Source: an uncultured Algibacter sp. | GTDB taxonomy: Bacteria; Bacteroidota; Bacteroidia; Flavobacteriales; Flavobacteriaceae | DNA: 64,000 nt | Assembly: GCF_947490405.1 (NCBI RefSeq) | Contig: NZ_CANLGU010000002.1 | Coordinates: 496,001 to 560,000 of the forward strand | Reading direction: 5' to 3' | Shown: positions 37,801-45,115 of the stretch, piece by piece | Layout of the letters: each line of letters begins with the position of its first letter | Position numbering within the stretch: position 1 is the stretch's first letter | The notes under the pieces: model-generated | The model's database searches: none | What the model was told of the DNA's origin: nothing | The model's input: only the letters and a program-made list of their open reading frames with translations | Made by a program: the position numbers and the translations under genes

Positions 37801-39214
37801 TGATATTTTAACAAGTATCAAAAGAATACAAGTAAACTATTCTGAAAACAATGGTATATTTTTACCAGGATACTTAAATACACCCGGGTTTATAGGAACG
37901 TTTAAGCCTACTGTTGGCTTTACTTTTGGAAGCCAAAGAGATATTAGAGATCTTGCAGCAAGACGAGGTTGGCTAACAACCTTTGATGAGTTTAATCAAC
38001 AATATACTTCTACAAATACAAAGCAACTCGATATTTCTGCAAGCTTGCAACCTGTTAGAGATTTAAAAATTGATATTGTTGGTAATAGGGCTTATTATCA
38101 GAATTTTACTGAAAATTATAAGGTAGAAGACTTTAAGGATAGAGATGGAAATTTAGTTCCAGACGGGATATTAGATTATAATAGTTTAACACCAAATACT
38201 TTTGGGAATTTTAATATCTCAACAATTTTAATTAAAACAGCATTTGGTAAAAGTGATGAAGTGAGTTCTCCTGCTTTTGATGACTTTGATACAAATAGAT
38301 TGAAAATAGCAGATCGATTAGCAGAAAAATTTTATGGAACAACAGGTTTTGCTAGAGATGCTGAAGGTTATCCTCTTGGTTTTGGTAAAAATAATCAAAA
38401 AGTATTGTTGCCTTCCTTTTTGGCAGCATACACAGGGCAAGATGCAAATAAGATATCCACAAACGCATTTAGAAATATTCCGATACCAAATTGGGATTTA
38501 AAGTATACTGGTTTCATGAAGTTTAAATGGTTTAAAAAGCGTTTCAAGCGTTTTTCAATCACTCATGGATATCGCTCTAATTATACCATAAATCAGTTTA
38601 ATACGAATTTGGATTTGAACTTAGATCCTAATGATAATGAAGCTCCTGTTTCTAATACACCATATGCAAGTCAGCCTCAAGAAGCACTAGATCAATCTGG
38701 GAATTTCAAAAACGAAAGACTATTTAGCAATATCAATTTAACAGAGTTATTTAGTCCATTAGTTAGAATAGATATGGAAATGAAAAACTCTGTTAGAATC
38801 CTAGCTGAAGTTAAAAAAGATAGAATGTTATCACTAAGTTTCGATAATAATTTAGTTACCGAGGTTCAAGGTAATGAATACATTCTTGGATTAGGATATC
38901 GAATTAAAGATTTACGAATTCGTTCTAAATTAGCAGGGCCTAAAAAGCGTATTGTTAGTGATTTAAACATGAAAGCAGATATTTCAGTTAGAGATAATAA
39001 AACTATTATCAGGTATTTAGATTTGGAAAATAATCAAATCACTTCAGGTCAAACCATTTGGGGGGTTAAATATTCGGCAGATTATGCCTTCAGTAAAAAT
39101 TTAACAGGTATTTTCTATTTTGATTATACGTTCTCTGACTATGCTATTTCAACAGCTTTCCCACAAACTACTATCAGGTCTGGGTTTACTATCAGGTATA
39201 ATTTTGGAAATTAA
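31826..39214 (+). CDS. sprA: Type IX secretion translocon SprA (Sov)
   Basis: A 2462-residue giant outer-membrane protein, the SprA/Sov translocon through which T9SS substrates cross the outer membrane. Known SprA proteins form a 36-strand barrel. A signal peptide ends near AWSQQ (about 30), and the C-terminus ends in a beta strand (TIRSGFTIRYNFGN). Family segments include EVIPQGSVEMDLGVLFSRQD and GKVGTRLQVTANYDTQ near the N-terminus. The start is a TTG at 31826, six bases after ruvA; no upstream ATG is in frame. The length matches the ~2400-2500 residues usual for the family. A Lys/Pro-rich loop lies near residue 1960. It serves the type B substrate and PorP proteins in this window. Confidence 0.95.
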   Translation: MNQINYKLKKRTQQSLLTVFLICCSLVAWSQQPAQDSTKTGFSLGKINIPNPNSVESKYTYDPLTDRYIYTEKIGSFNINYPIILTPKEYYALVAKENLKNYYKEKIDAFDGKKDGSEDGQKNLLPEFYVNSGFFESIFGSNTIEVIPQGSVEMDLGVLFSRQDNPSFSPRNRSNFTFDFDQRISLSLLGKVGTRLQVTANYDTQSTFDFQQLVKLEYTPTEDDIIQKIEVGNVNMPLNSSLITGAQSLFGVKAQLQFGRTTVTGVFSEQKSQANTVIAQGGGTLEEFEFFIREYDENRHFFLAQYFRDEYDNALANYPFTNNKGLQITRLEVWVTNRSNRTENVRNIVALQDLGESFYSTTDPENDNLLLDPIPGGFINTPNALPDNGNNDFDPTAIGTGSILTEQIRDISTADQGFGALNTQVNEGGDYAKLENARKLINGQEYTLNSELGYISLNQRLNNDEVLAVAFQYTIGGNVFQVGEFANDGLDATDVETNDQGQTTSVVNTALVLKMLKSSITNVNQPIWDLMMKNVYDTGAFNLSQEDFTLNIFYNEASPLNFITPVGGSFDLDINGNPVTSNTPSDDLIENSPLLRVFNLDKLNFNNDPQSRGDGFFDYYPGITVIPQNGKIVFTSAEPFGEYLFNVLGGGDYNNDAAFNENQEKYVYDILYKSTKTEALNEVEKNKFKLKGRYTSSGGGDGIPIGAFNVPRGSVRVTAGGRVLVEGIDYTVNYQLGRVQILDESLKASNTPIQVSTENNAVFGQQTRRFTGLNIEHKFNDNFVLGGTLLNLNERPITQKANFGSESINNTIFGLNGNYSTKVPFLTRLANKLPNIDTDVESNLSLRGEFAYLAPGAPKGTDFNGEATSYIDDFEGSQNGIDLTSQQSWFLSSRPLDINGDGNPEEFEDQAGIQNGYGRALLNWYTIDPIFYSAQRPGEISDDDVSSLYTSRVFINELFPERDLVQGQNSVLFTLDLAYYPEERGPYNFEPGSEDDVLDNPESSWAGITRQITSTDFEQQNVEYIDFWLQDPFQDSPTNPGGKLVFNLGNISEDIIKDGKKLYENGLPDDGDITILRQQPTTWGTVVPQNQSLIYAFDTTGNDRNNQDVGYDGYIDAVEATPLPNPDNDPEINTLNSIYSNFQNLDDPAKDNYAYFLNTEGDIFERYKKYNGVEGNTPDTFTNTDRGANTQPDVEDINRDNTMNTIDSYFEYELDLQRQYLPESQADFENLPDSNPLKQFLRDFKDQPRSFPNGDSRNVRWYQFRIPVQGSHVKAVGGINDLRSVRFTRIYLKDFQETTVFRFGTLDLVRSDWRRYNLALDKDDPTPEDDQTDFSIGIIGTIENDGSYQRPPGIEPEQLFNNNNVVRQNEQSLVAKVCDLEAEDSRAAFKNINIDMRQYKRIRMFMHAEDDESGTNALASDDLVGFIRMGNDLTENYYQIELPLQVSTSTTREGLWPTENEINLPIEILGKVKAEGISNMTLANEDPTFYNVVGNDIVLAPNQFTGYVAGQHRVGIKGNPNFGDIRTLMVGVKNASGQDGLCAEVWFNELRLSDLDNEGGWAAVVSMDTNIADFANISATGRQSTSGFGSLEQGPSQRALEDVKQYDIVTNINVGQLLPKKWGIQVPFNYAQSEELITPKYDQFYKDLTLDSRLDAAENNTEREEIKQQSEDYTKRQSINFIGVRKNRTTDKKPRFYDVENLTLNYSYNKVQHRDFEIENAVNKTVRIGANYAHNFNPVTIEPFKNNDSLFRGKYWKILKDFNFNLLPTSFTVNTDINRQFNRQKFREVDLTGSNIGIEELFRRNYTFDFQYAINYNITNALQVNFQAANNNIVRNYFKDNDLIRGEQDETLDVWDGLMDIGDPNRQTQTLGVTYQLPINKIPTFSFVDATYQYTGTFQWQKGSDLFGNLEVNGQTFDLGNTVQNSNVHNLNTSLDMKRFYKYIGLVKKPIRRVRSRTAAGGAPPGGKEEDSKKKKSRPKNQSVRKLLNAGIDILTSIKRIQVNYSENNGIFLPGYLNTPGFIGTFKPTVGFTFGSQRDIRDLAARRGWLTTFDEFNQQYTSTNTKQLDISASLQPVRDLKIDIVGNRAYYQNFTENYKVEDFKDRDGNLVPDGILDYNSLTPNTFGNFNISTILIKTAFGKSDEVSSPAFDDFDTNRLKIADRLAEKFYGTTGFARDAEGYPLGFGKNNQKVLLPSFLAAYTGQDANKISTNAFRNIPIPNWDLKYTGFMKFKWFKKRFKRFSITHGYRSNYTINQFNTNLDLNLDPNDNEAPVSNTPYASQPQEALDQSGNFKNERLFSNINLTELFSPLVRIDMEMKNSVRILAEVKKDRMLSLSFDNNLVTEVQGNEYILGLGYRIKDLRIRSKLAGPKKRIVSDLNMKADISVRDNKTIIRYLDLENNQITSGQTIWGVKYSADYAFSKNLTGIFYFDYTFSDYAISTAFPQTTIRSGFTIRYNFGN

Positions 39215-39270
39215 TAATTATACCACTTTAAATTACTTTAAGTATAATTCGATGATAATTTATTTTGAAG

Positions 39271-39301
39271 TTTGAAATGTAAATTTGAATAAATACATTT
39301 G
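39271..39301 (+). promoter_or_regulatory. Promoter of gcvH
   Basis: TTTG at 39271-39274, a 19-base spacer and TACATTTG at 39294-39301 fit the Bacteroidota consensus well. A second TAAATTTG overlaps at 39280-39287. The gcvH ATG is 28 bases downstream. Confidence 0.6.
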
Positions 39302-39328
39302 TTGAATAACAATAAATTAAAAAACAGT

Positions 39329-39709
39329 ATGAACATTCCATCAGAATTAAAATATACAAAAGACCATGAATGGGTAAAATTAGATGGCGATATTGCAACT
39401 ATAGGGATCACTGATTTTGCACAAAGTGAATTGGGTGATATCGTTTATGTTGAGGTTGAAACTTTAGATGAAACTTTAGAAGCAGATGAGGTTTTTGGAA
39501 CTGTGGAAGCGGTAAAAACTGTTTCAGATTTATTCTTACCTCTATCTGGTGAAATTATTGAATTCAATGAAAGTCTAGAAGACGAACCAGAAGTTGTAAA
39601 CTCAAATCCTTATGATGCTGGTTGGATGATAAAATTGAAGTGCTCTGATTTATCTCAAGTGGACGGATTGATGTCTGCTGATGATTATAAATCTCTCATT
39701 GGTGCTTAA
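39329..39709 (+). CDS. gcvH: Glycine cleavage system H protein
   Basis: A 126-residue lipoyl carrier that shuttles the aminomethyl group between the P, T and L proteins of the glycine cleavage system. The lipoylated lysine is Lys63 in TVEAVKTVSDLF. The start at ATG 39329 (MNIPSELKYTKDHEWV) fits the family; an in-frame TTG thirty bases upstream would add residues not seen in homologues. It follows sprA. From memory, Flavobacterium johnsoniae has the same order sprA, gcvH, vanZ-like, tonB, remB, so the neighbourhood looks conserved rather than chance. No other glycine cleavage genes are in the window. Confidence 0.95.
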   Translation: MNIPSELKYTKDHEWVKLDGDIATIGITDFAQSELGDIVYVEVETLDETLEADEVFGTVEAVKTVSDLFLPLSGEIIEFNESLEDEPEVVNSNPYDAGWMIKLKCSDLSQVDGLMSADDYKSLIGA

Positions 39710-40079
39710 AAAAGTAACTTTTTTAGTAGCATTAATTTATACCATAGTTTTAGCCACGGTGAGTTTAATAACACTGAATAATCTTCCTGAAGTTCAAATC
39801 TCGTTTGCTGATAAAATTTTTCATTTTTTGGCTTATGGTATTTTTGTTGTTTTGTGGTATCTAGCTTTATATTATAAATTTAACCTTAAAAAAAGAAAAG
39901 CTATTGGCTATGCTTTTATTTTGGCTGTAACTTTTGGTATAATTATTGAAGTTTTACAAGATACTATGACAGCATCAAGAGCCTTAGACGTTTATGATGC
40001 TCTAGCTAATACTCTAGGGGCTTTAATGGCAGGAATTGTGTTGTGGATGAATAAATCTTTACACGTTAAAAACTCTTAA
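39681..40079 (+). CDS. VanZ-like membrane protein
   Basis: A VanZ-family protein of up to 132 residues with four membrane segments. Recognisable blocks are FADKIFHFLAYGIFVVLWY, AVTFGIIIEVLQDTM and DVYDALANTLGALMAG, the usual HFxxYxxL / GxxIExxQ / DxxDxxAN pattern of the family. The biochemical role of chromosomal VanZ-like proteins is not settled. The ATG at 39681 overlaps gcvH by 29 bases. TTG 39699 or GTG 39702, giving MLKKVTFLVAL, are equally likely starts and need less overlap. It is probably co-transcribed with gcvH. Confidence 0.85.
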   Translation: MIINLSLVLKKVTFLVALIYTIVLATVSLITLNNLPEVQISFADKIFHFLAYGIFVVLWYLALYYKFNLKKRKAIGYAFILAVTFGIIIEVLQDTMTASRALDVYDALANTLGALMAGIVLWMNKSLHVKNS

Positions 40080-40139
40080 ACACTTGTTTTTTTGATAAAT
40101 AAATAGTTATTTTAGCAATCTTGATAAATGATTTAAATT

Positions 40140-40859
40140 ATGGAACCTAAAAAGAATACCAAAGCAAATGTTGGACGTAACAGTTCACTTTTCTTCGCGA
40201 TTGGATTAGCGCTAATGTTGTTTTTAACAAATTACGCTATAAATTACAAAACCTATGATAAATCTGATATTGATATCGGGCAATTAAACCTTGATGAAGA
40301 ATTAGATGAGGAAATTCCGATTACAGAACAAATTCTTGCTCCACCACCTCCGCCACCACCACCTGCTGCACCAGAAGTGATAGAGATAGTTGAAGATGAA
40401 GTAGAAATTGAAGAAACGGTTATCGAATCTACCGAGGTTGATCAAGAAACAGAGATTGTGGAAGTTGAAGAAGTAGAAGTTGAAGCTATTGAAGAAGATA
40501 TAGATGTTCCATTTTCAGTTATTGAAAATGTACCAATTTTCCCAGGATGTGAAAAAGGCAACAATAACACGAAAAGGGCTTGTATGTCCAAAAAGATATC
40601 TCAATTTGTAAATAAAAAATTTAATACAGAGTTAGCAGGTGACTTAGGTTTATCAGGAAGACAACGTATTAACGTAATTTTTAAAATTGATAAAACTGGT
40701 ACGGTAACAGGTATCCGTGCAAGAGCACCACATCCAGGTTTAGAAAAAGAAGCTAAAAGAGTTATTGGATTATTACCAAAAATGAAACCAGGAAAACAAC
40801 GTGGTAAACCAGTAAATGTTCCATACTCTTTACCAATAATTTTTCAAGTGCAAGACTAA
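40140..40859 (+). CDS. tonB: TonB energy transducer (copy 1, proline-rich)
   Basis: A 239-residue TonB protein that passes proton-motive energy from ExbB/ExbD to outer-membrane receptors. One membrane anchor lies at about 16-34. A polyproline stretch (about 68-75) and a long acidic, Val/Glu-rich linker span the periplasm. The C-terminal TonB domain (about 128-239) contains VPIFPGCE, a Cys pair (137 and 148), INVIFKIDKTGTVTGIRARAPHP and a final strand YSLPIIFQVQD. ExbB/ExbD genes are not in the window. A -7-like TATTTTAG with a TTG 21 bases upstream (40084-40115) may be its promoter. It could power the sucrose receptor, but that is not shown. Confidence 0.93.
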   Translation: MEPKKNTKANVGRNSSLFFAIGLALMLFLTNYAINYKTYDKSDIDIGQLNLDEELDEEIPITEQILAPPPPPPPPAAPEVIEIVEDEVEIEETVIESTEVDQETEIVEVEEVEVEAIEEDIDVPFSVIENVPIFPGCEKGNNNTKRACMSKKISQFVNKKFNTELAGDLGLSGRQRINVIFKIDKTGTVTGIRARAPHPGLEKEAKRVIGLLPKMKPGKQRGKPVNVPYSLPIIFQVQD

Positions 40860-40884
40860 GAATTTAATTCTTTAATTATATATC

Positions 40885-40917
40885 AAAACCTTAAAGCTAG
40901 CTTTGAGGTTTTTTTTG
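40885..40917 (+). terminator. Terminator after tonB copy 1
   Basis: AAAACCTTAAAG and CTTTGAGGTTTT pair across CTAG with one internal mismatch, followed by a long T-run at 40909-40916. Confidence 0.8.
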
Positions 40918-40934
40918 TTTTTTTAAAATAAATA

Positions 40935-40964
40935 AAATCCCGTTACCATTATGGAACGGGATTT
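40935..40964 (+). terminator. Second hairpin after tonB copy 1
   Basis: AAATCCCGTT (40935-40944) pairs perfectly with AACGGGATTT (40955-40964). Only a broken T-run follows. It lies 20 bases after the first terminator and reinforces separation from the second tonB. Confidence 0.7.
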
Positions 40965-41024
40965 CTTGTTTTGGTATGCTTATTGTGACTTTATCATAAC
41001 ATTAACATTTAAATTATAATTATT

Positions 41025-41816
41025 ATGAGAAATCAAAAGAATTCTCACGAACTCATTCGGCAAAATGAGCAAATCGTGAAAAAATCACAAAAGCATGAAG
41101 CAAATTTACAAAAAAACTCAACCCTTTATTTTCAAATTGGATTGATTGTATGTTTAATAGCTGTATTTGGACTTCTTGAAATGAAGTTTGAGACTACAAT
41201 TCCTAATTACAAAGAAGGTTTACCTTCAATTGATGATGAATTATTTGTTCATGTTCCAGTAATTAAAGAAATAGCGCCTGTAGTTGAAGAGCCAGTTAAG
41301 CAAAAGCGAGTAAAAGATCCAATCAATTTTGAAGAAGTGCCTAATGATACTCCAGAGAACCTTTTTAAGGAAGAGTTTTTAGAACCCTTGACTAATACTC
41401 CAGATATAGATCTTGATGATTTTACGCCTACCATAGAAAAACCCGTTGAACCAGAAAACGTTCCATTTATTTCTATTGAAAATGTACCAATTTATCCTGG
41501 CTGTGAAAAAGTGAAAGGTAATGAGGCAAGAAAAAAATGTATGTCTAAAAAAATAGCTAAACTCATACAACGAAAGTTTGATGGAGGAGACGTTGCCTCT
41601 AACTATGGTTTGTCAGGAAAACAAAAAATAGACGTCCAGTTTACTATTGATAAAACAGGAAAGGTAACTGATGTAAAAACTAGAGCGCCACACCCTAAGT
41701 TAGAAAAAGAAGCTGTTCGTGTAATTAATTTTATTCCAGAAATGACCCCAGGAAGACAAAGAGATAAAAACGTTGGTGTTATTTATAATTTACCAATTAT
41801 ATTTCAAGTTCAGTAA
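41025..41816 (+). CDS. TonB energy transducer (copy 2, without polyproline)
   Basis: A 263-residue paralogue of the preceding tonB. It has a longer charged cytoplasmic N-terminus (about 33 residues), one membrane anchor (about 34-52) and a linker without the polyproline run (EPVKQKRVKDPINFEE). Its C-terminal domain (about 150-263) aligns closely with copy 1: VPIYPGCE with Cys160 and Cys172, DVQFTIDKTGKVTDVKTRAP and IYNLPIIFQVQ. Two tandem copies with different linkers suggest different receptor sets or expression conditions. It stands alone between terminators, so it is expressed separately. Confidence 0.9.
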   Translation: MRNQKNSHELIRQNEQIVKKSQKHEANLQKNSTLYFQIGLIVCLIAVFGLLEMKFETTIPNYKEGLPSIDDELFVHVPVIKEIAPVVEEPVKQKRVKDPINFEEVPNDTPENLFKEEFLEPLTNTPDIDLDDFTPTIEKPVEPENVPFISIENVPIYPGCEKVKGNEARKKCMSKKIAKLIQRKFDGGDVASNYGLSGKQKIDVQFTIDKTGKVTDVKTRAPHPKLEKEAVRVINFIPEMTPGRQRDKNVGVIYNLPIIFQVQ

Positions 41817-41840
41817 ATACTTCATATAATTTCATGCTTT

Positions 41841-41876
41841 AAAAACCGTTATCTTGTTATGATAGCGGTTTTTTTT
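41841..41876 (+). terminator. Terminator after tonB copy 2
   Basis: AAAAACCGTTATC (from 41841) pairs with GATAGCGGTTTTT, with one mismatch or wobble, and eight T follow. Confidence 0.85.
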
Positions 41877-41935
41877 AATATATCATTATTAAAAATATAG
41901 TATCTTTCTACCCTAAATCAATTCTCAATAAAAAC

Positions 41936-44035
41936 ATGAAGCAAATTATTGCACTACTCCTACTTTTAGTTCAATATAATAGCTTTTCACAAAACGCTTT
42001 CACATCAGAGAAACCTCCTGTTTTTCCTGACTGCGAAAGTGTTGTTATAGATTCGCTACAACACTGTTTTGATAAACAAGTTTACAAACATATCTTCAGC
42101 AAATTTAAAGTTCCAGAGCGTGTCTCAAAAGAAGACTATAAAGGTAAAGTAGTTGTGATTTTTGAAGTAGATACTACAGGGTATTTTCGAGTTATTTATA
42201 CTGATGCTATCTATGATGAGTTAAAAAAAGAAACCAAAAAGGTGTTTTCTGAGTTCCCTAAAATTCAACCAGCAACTTATAGCGGTAGAAAAGTATTCAA
42301 GCAATATTCAATTTCTATTAAAATTCCATTAGTCGACCAATCGATAGTTACTCAAGATTTAGCAGAAGAAAAAGAAATATCTAAATTGGAAGAGGCTGCT
42401 AAAACCGAATTTGATAAAGTTGATGAAGACTTAAAAGCCTTTGAGAATAAAGCGTTTCAAAGTCAATTAAATATTCAGTTTACCCATAGTGATTATGCCC
42501 GTTTTGATAGGCAAATGAACCTAATTGGCACCAATAGTCATACAGCCTCTAAACCTTTTGTTTACGAAGAGGTTTCTAAATATTTTGATTTTCAGGCAGA
42601 ACAAGATCGATTAAAAAAAGAAGCCAATTCTTGGGGAGAAAAGAAATTATGGAACGAACATTTGGTGGAACTCCAAGGAAAAGATTATTGGTTTACTGTT
42701 GACCCTATTTTGGATTTAGAGTTTGGAATAGAATCGAACCTTGAAAATAATAAAACATATAATAACACTCGAGGAATTTTAATTCAGGGTGGTTTAGGTA
42801 GTAAATTAAATTTCTACGCTACCGTATTTGAAAGCCAAGGGCGTTTTGCAGATTATGTAAACCGGTATGCTGAAAGTTTAAAAGCGTTTGGTCCAGACCC
42901 AGCTATTATTCCTGGAAGGGGTATTGCGAAGCGATTTAAAACAGATTCTTATGATTATCCTGTAGCTGAAGCCTATTTGTCGTTTGCGCCTGCTAAGTTT
43001 ATAAATATCCAGTTTGGGCATGGTAAAAACTTTATTGGAGATGGCTATCGCTCGTTATTGTTAGGAGATGCGGCTAGTCCACACCCATTTTTAAAATTGA
43101 ATACCAAGTTTTGGAAAATAAAATATACCAATACCTGGATGTGGTTAAAAGATGTGCGCCCTGAAGTGGAGCAAGACAAAGCCTTTTTAACCAAATACAT
43201 CGCTAACCATTATTTAAGTTGGAATGCCTCAAAACGATTAAATATTGGGTTGTTCGAATCGGTACTATGGACAAACTCTAACGACAGAGGTTTTGATGTA
43301 AATTATTTAAACCCTATTATATTTTACAGAGCTATTGAGTTTGAGACAGGGCAAGGTGCTGGTAATGCTATCCTTGGAGCTTCTGCAAAATATAAATGGA
43401 ATGACAATGTGAATTTATACAGCCAGTTTATTTTAGATGAATTTTCTCTAGGTGATGTAAAAGCAGGTGAGAAAAGCTGGAAAAACAAATTTGGTTATCA
43501 ATTGGGTGTTAAATACTTTAATGCTTTTAAAGTTGATAACTTATTATTACAATTTGAATATAATCGAGTTAGACCGTATACTTACTCACATAATACGATT
43601 GTGTTGAATTATGCACATAATAATCAATCTATGGCGCATTTATGGGGGGCTAACTTTAGTGAAGCCATCATCATTGGACGTTACCGTTACAAGCGTTGGT
43701 TTGGTGATGCCAAATTTATTTTTGGAACGCGTGGACTAGATTTTAATAACGGTGCTGATAATTTTAGTTACGGAGGTGATATATATAGAAGTGAAAACGA
43801 TAGACCTTTCCAAACTGGTGTAGAAGTAGGTCAAGGAAATAAAGTAACTACCTTTAATGGGAATTTGCAGGCAGGTTATCTGATTAATCCAGCGTCTAAC
43901 TTGAAAATTTTTACAGATATTTCCGTTAGAAATTTTGACCCTGAGGCGACTACAACTGCTACTTTTGAAAATAATACCCTCTGGATTAATTTTGGTTTAA
44001 GAACTGATTTGTTTAATTGGTATTTCGATAACTAA
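41936..44035 (+). CDS. RemB-like outer-membrane protein with an N-terminal TonB_C-like domain
   Basis: A 699-residue exported protein. A signal peptide ends near SFSQN (about 19). Residues 24-131 resemble the C-terminal domain of the two TonB proteins encoded just upstream: PVFPDCE, a Cys pair at 33 and 44 spaced like theirs, VVVIFEVDTTGYFRVIYTDA and a final strand. No membrane anchor precedes it. A helical linker (about 140-175) leads to a ~520-residue beta-rich region typical of the RemB/capsule-assembly (Wzi-like) barrels, with FAPAKFINIQFGHGKNFIGDG and a C-terminal strand INFGLRTDLFNWYFDN. RemB is tied to gliding in F. johnsoniae, and its gene is, as I recall, near sprA. The domain fusion is seen; its function is not known. 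Confidence 0.72.
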   Translation: MKQIIALLLLLVQYNSFSQNAFTSEKPPVFPDCESVVIDSLQHCFDKQVYKHIFSKFKVPERVSKEDYKGKVVVIFEVDTTGYFRVIYTDAIYDELKKETKKVFSEFPKIQPATYSGRKVFKQYSISIKIPLVDQSIVTQDLAEEKEISKLEEAAKTEFDKVDEDLKAFENKAFQSQLNIQFTHSDYARFDRQMNLIGTNSHTASKPFVYEEVSKYFDFQAEQDRLKKEANSWGEKKLWNEHLVELQGKDYWFTVDPILDLEFGIESNLENNKTYNNTRGILIQGGLGSKLNFYATVFESQGRFADYVNRYAESLKAFGPDPAIIPGRGIAKRFKTDSYDYPVAEAYLSFAPAKFINIQFGHGKNFIGDGYRSLLLGDAASPHPFLKLNTKFWKIKYTNTWMWLKDVRPEVEQDKAFLTKYIANHYLSWNASKRLNIGLFESVLWTNSNDRGFDVNYLNPIIFYRAIEFETGQGAGNAILGASAKYKWNDNVNLYSQFILDEFSLGDVKAGEKSWKNKFGYQLGVKYFNAFKVDNLLLQFEYNRVRPYTYSHNTIVLNYAHNNQSMAHLWGANFSEAIIIGRYRYKRWFGDAKFIFGTRGLDFNNGADNFSYGGDIYRSENDRPFQTGVEVGQGNKVTTFNGNLQAGYLINPASNLKIFTDISVRNFDPEATTTATFENNTLWINFGLRTDLFNWYFDN

Positions 44036-44037
44036 AG

Positions 44038-44100
44038 TTGTCGTGCTGAACTTGTTTCAGCATCTCAAATTATTTTTATTTCTGCGAAATCAGGAATCTT
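44038..44100. repeat. Dispersed intergenic repeat, family B, copy 2
   Basis: TGCTGAACTTGTTTCAGCA is a near-perfect palindrome (44044-44062), followed by TCTC and, after about 20 bases, TCAGGAATCTT. It fills the 68-base gap between the converging remB-like and lactamase-fold genes, where its hairpin may help end both transcripts. Confidence 0.65.
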
Positions 44101-44103
44101 CTT

Positions 44104-44973
44104 TTATTCTTTTTTCAAACTCTTATAAAGTGTGCGCCTCATTTTCTCAGAAGAAACAAAACAGCAACCATAATATAAATCATCAAAGGTTTTTGTTAGG
44201 TTAGTATTTGAAACTACTTCATCTTCAGTTTTCCCATTACTAATTTCGGTTTCAACTTTACTTTTAAGTGTTTCTAGCATGTTTAAAAACGTAGTGTATT
44301 CTTGTTTGTTTGATTGCTTTCCATGGCCAGGGATTATTTTTGTGTTATCATCAACAAAAATCATAGCGCTTTTTACTGCATTGATATAACCGTCAACACT
44401 TCCGCCAGAGCTTAAATCGATGTATGGGTAACGTCCATTAAAATACGTATCGCCAGTATGAAGCACATTGCTTTTTGTAAAATAGAGTAATGCATCACCA
44501 TCAGTATGCGCATTATCAATATGGAAAATCATGACTTGCTCACCATTAACATATAAACTCAATTTATCATTAAAAGTAATTACAGGAAGTGAAGCGTCTG
44601 TTTGTTTAGGGTTGTTTTTTACACGTTTATAAACATTATCGTGTGCAATTATTGCTGTGTTTAATTTTGAAATATTTTCGTTACCACCTGTGTGATCTCC
44701 ATGGTGATGGGTGTTTGCTAAATATTTAATAGGTTTATCACTTACTTCTCTAATAGCTGCTAAAATTTTTGGTGTTAATGGTGCAAATTGACTATCAATC
44801 ATAAAAACACCATCGTTTCCAACCGATATACCAATATTTCCTCCTTTGCCTTCAAGCATGTAAATACTTTCAGTGAGTTTGTATGTTTTTATAGTAACTT
44901 TCTTTTTTTGGGCACAAGCTAAAGTTACAGAACCAACAAAAAAGAAGACAAAAAGAAAGTGAAGTGATTTCAT
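44104..44973 (-). CDS. Exported metallo-beta-lactamase-fold hydrolase
   Basis: A 289-residue protein with an N-terminal signal (MKSLHFLFVFFFVGSVTLAC, possible lipobox Cys20) and a metallo-beta-lactamase fold. The zinc motif is THHHGDH (His89, His91, Asp93, His94), with further ligands in DNAHTDGDAL and the final IPGHGK. The layout is that of many periplasmic MBL-fold hydrolases, and the full set of signature residues of a class B carbapenemase cannot be confirmed by eye. Activity on beta-lactams is therefore uncertain. It faces the remB-like gene tail to tail, with a dispersed repeat between them, and shows no operon partner. Confidence 0.85.
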   Translation of the reverse strand: MKSLHFLFVFFFVGSVTLACAQKKKVTIKTYKLTESIYMLEGKGGNIGISVGNDGVFMIDSQFAPLTPKILAAIREVSDKPIKYLANTHHHGDHTGGNENISKLNTAIIAHDNVYKRVKNNPKQTDASLPVITFNDKLSLYVNGEQVMIFHIDNAHTDGDALLYFTKSNVLHTGDTYFNGRYPYIDLSSGGSVDGYINAVKSAMIFVDDNTKIIPGHGKQSNKQEYTTFLNMLETLKSKVETEISNGKTEDEVVSNTNLTKTFDDLYYGCCFVSSEKMRRTLYKSLKKE

Positions 44974-45048
44974 GAGCAGTTTTAAGATTATTGTACTCTA
45001 AAAATACAAATTTTAACGAGGACACGCGTTTAAATTTGAGATAAAGCA

Positions 45049-45079
45049 TTGCTCAAATTGCTTTTAAGGCGTATCTTTG
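45049..45079 (+). promoter_or_regulatory. Promoter of the ctaB/oxidase assembly cluster
   Basis: TTG at 45049-45051, a 20-base spacer and TATCTTTG at 45072-45079 are a good match to the Bacteroidota consensus. The ctaB start codon lies 36 bases downstream. Confidence 0.68.
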
Positions 45080-45115
45080 CACTCGCAAAGCGAAAGCGGT
45101 TAAGCATATAACATA

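Noticed and set aside
44104-44973. An acquired carbapenemase on a mobile element
   Set aside because: The MBL fold is clear, but base use matches the neighbours, and no integron, insertion sequence or resistance gene is near.
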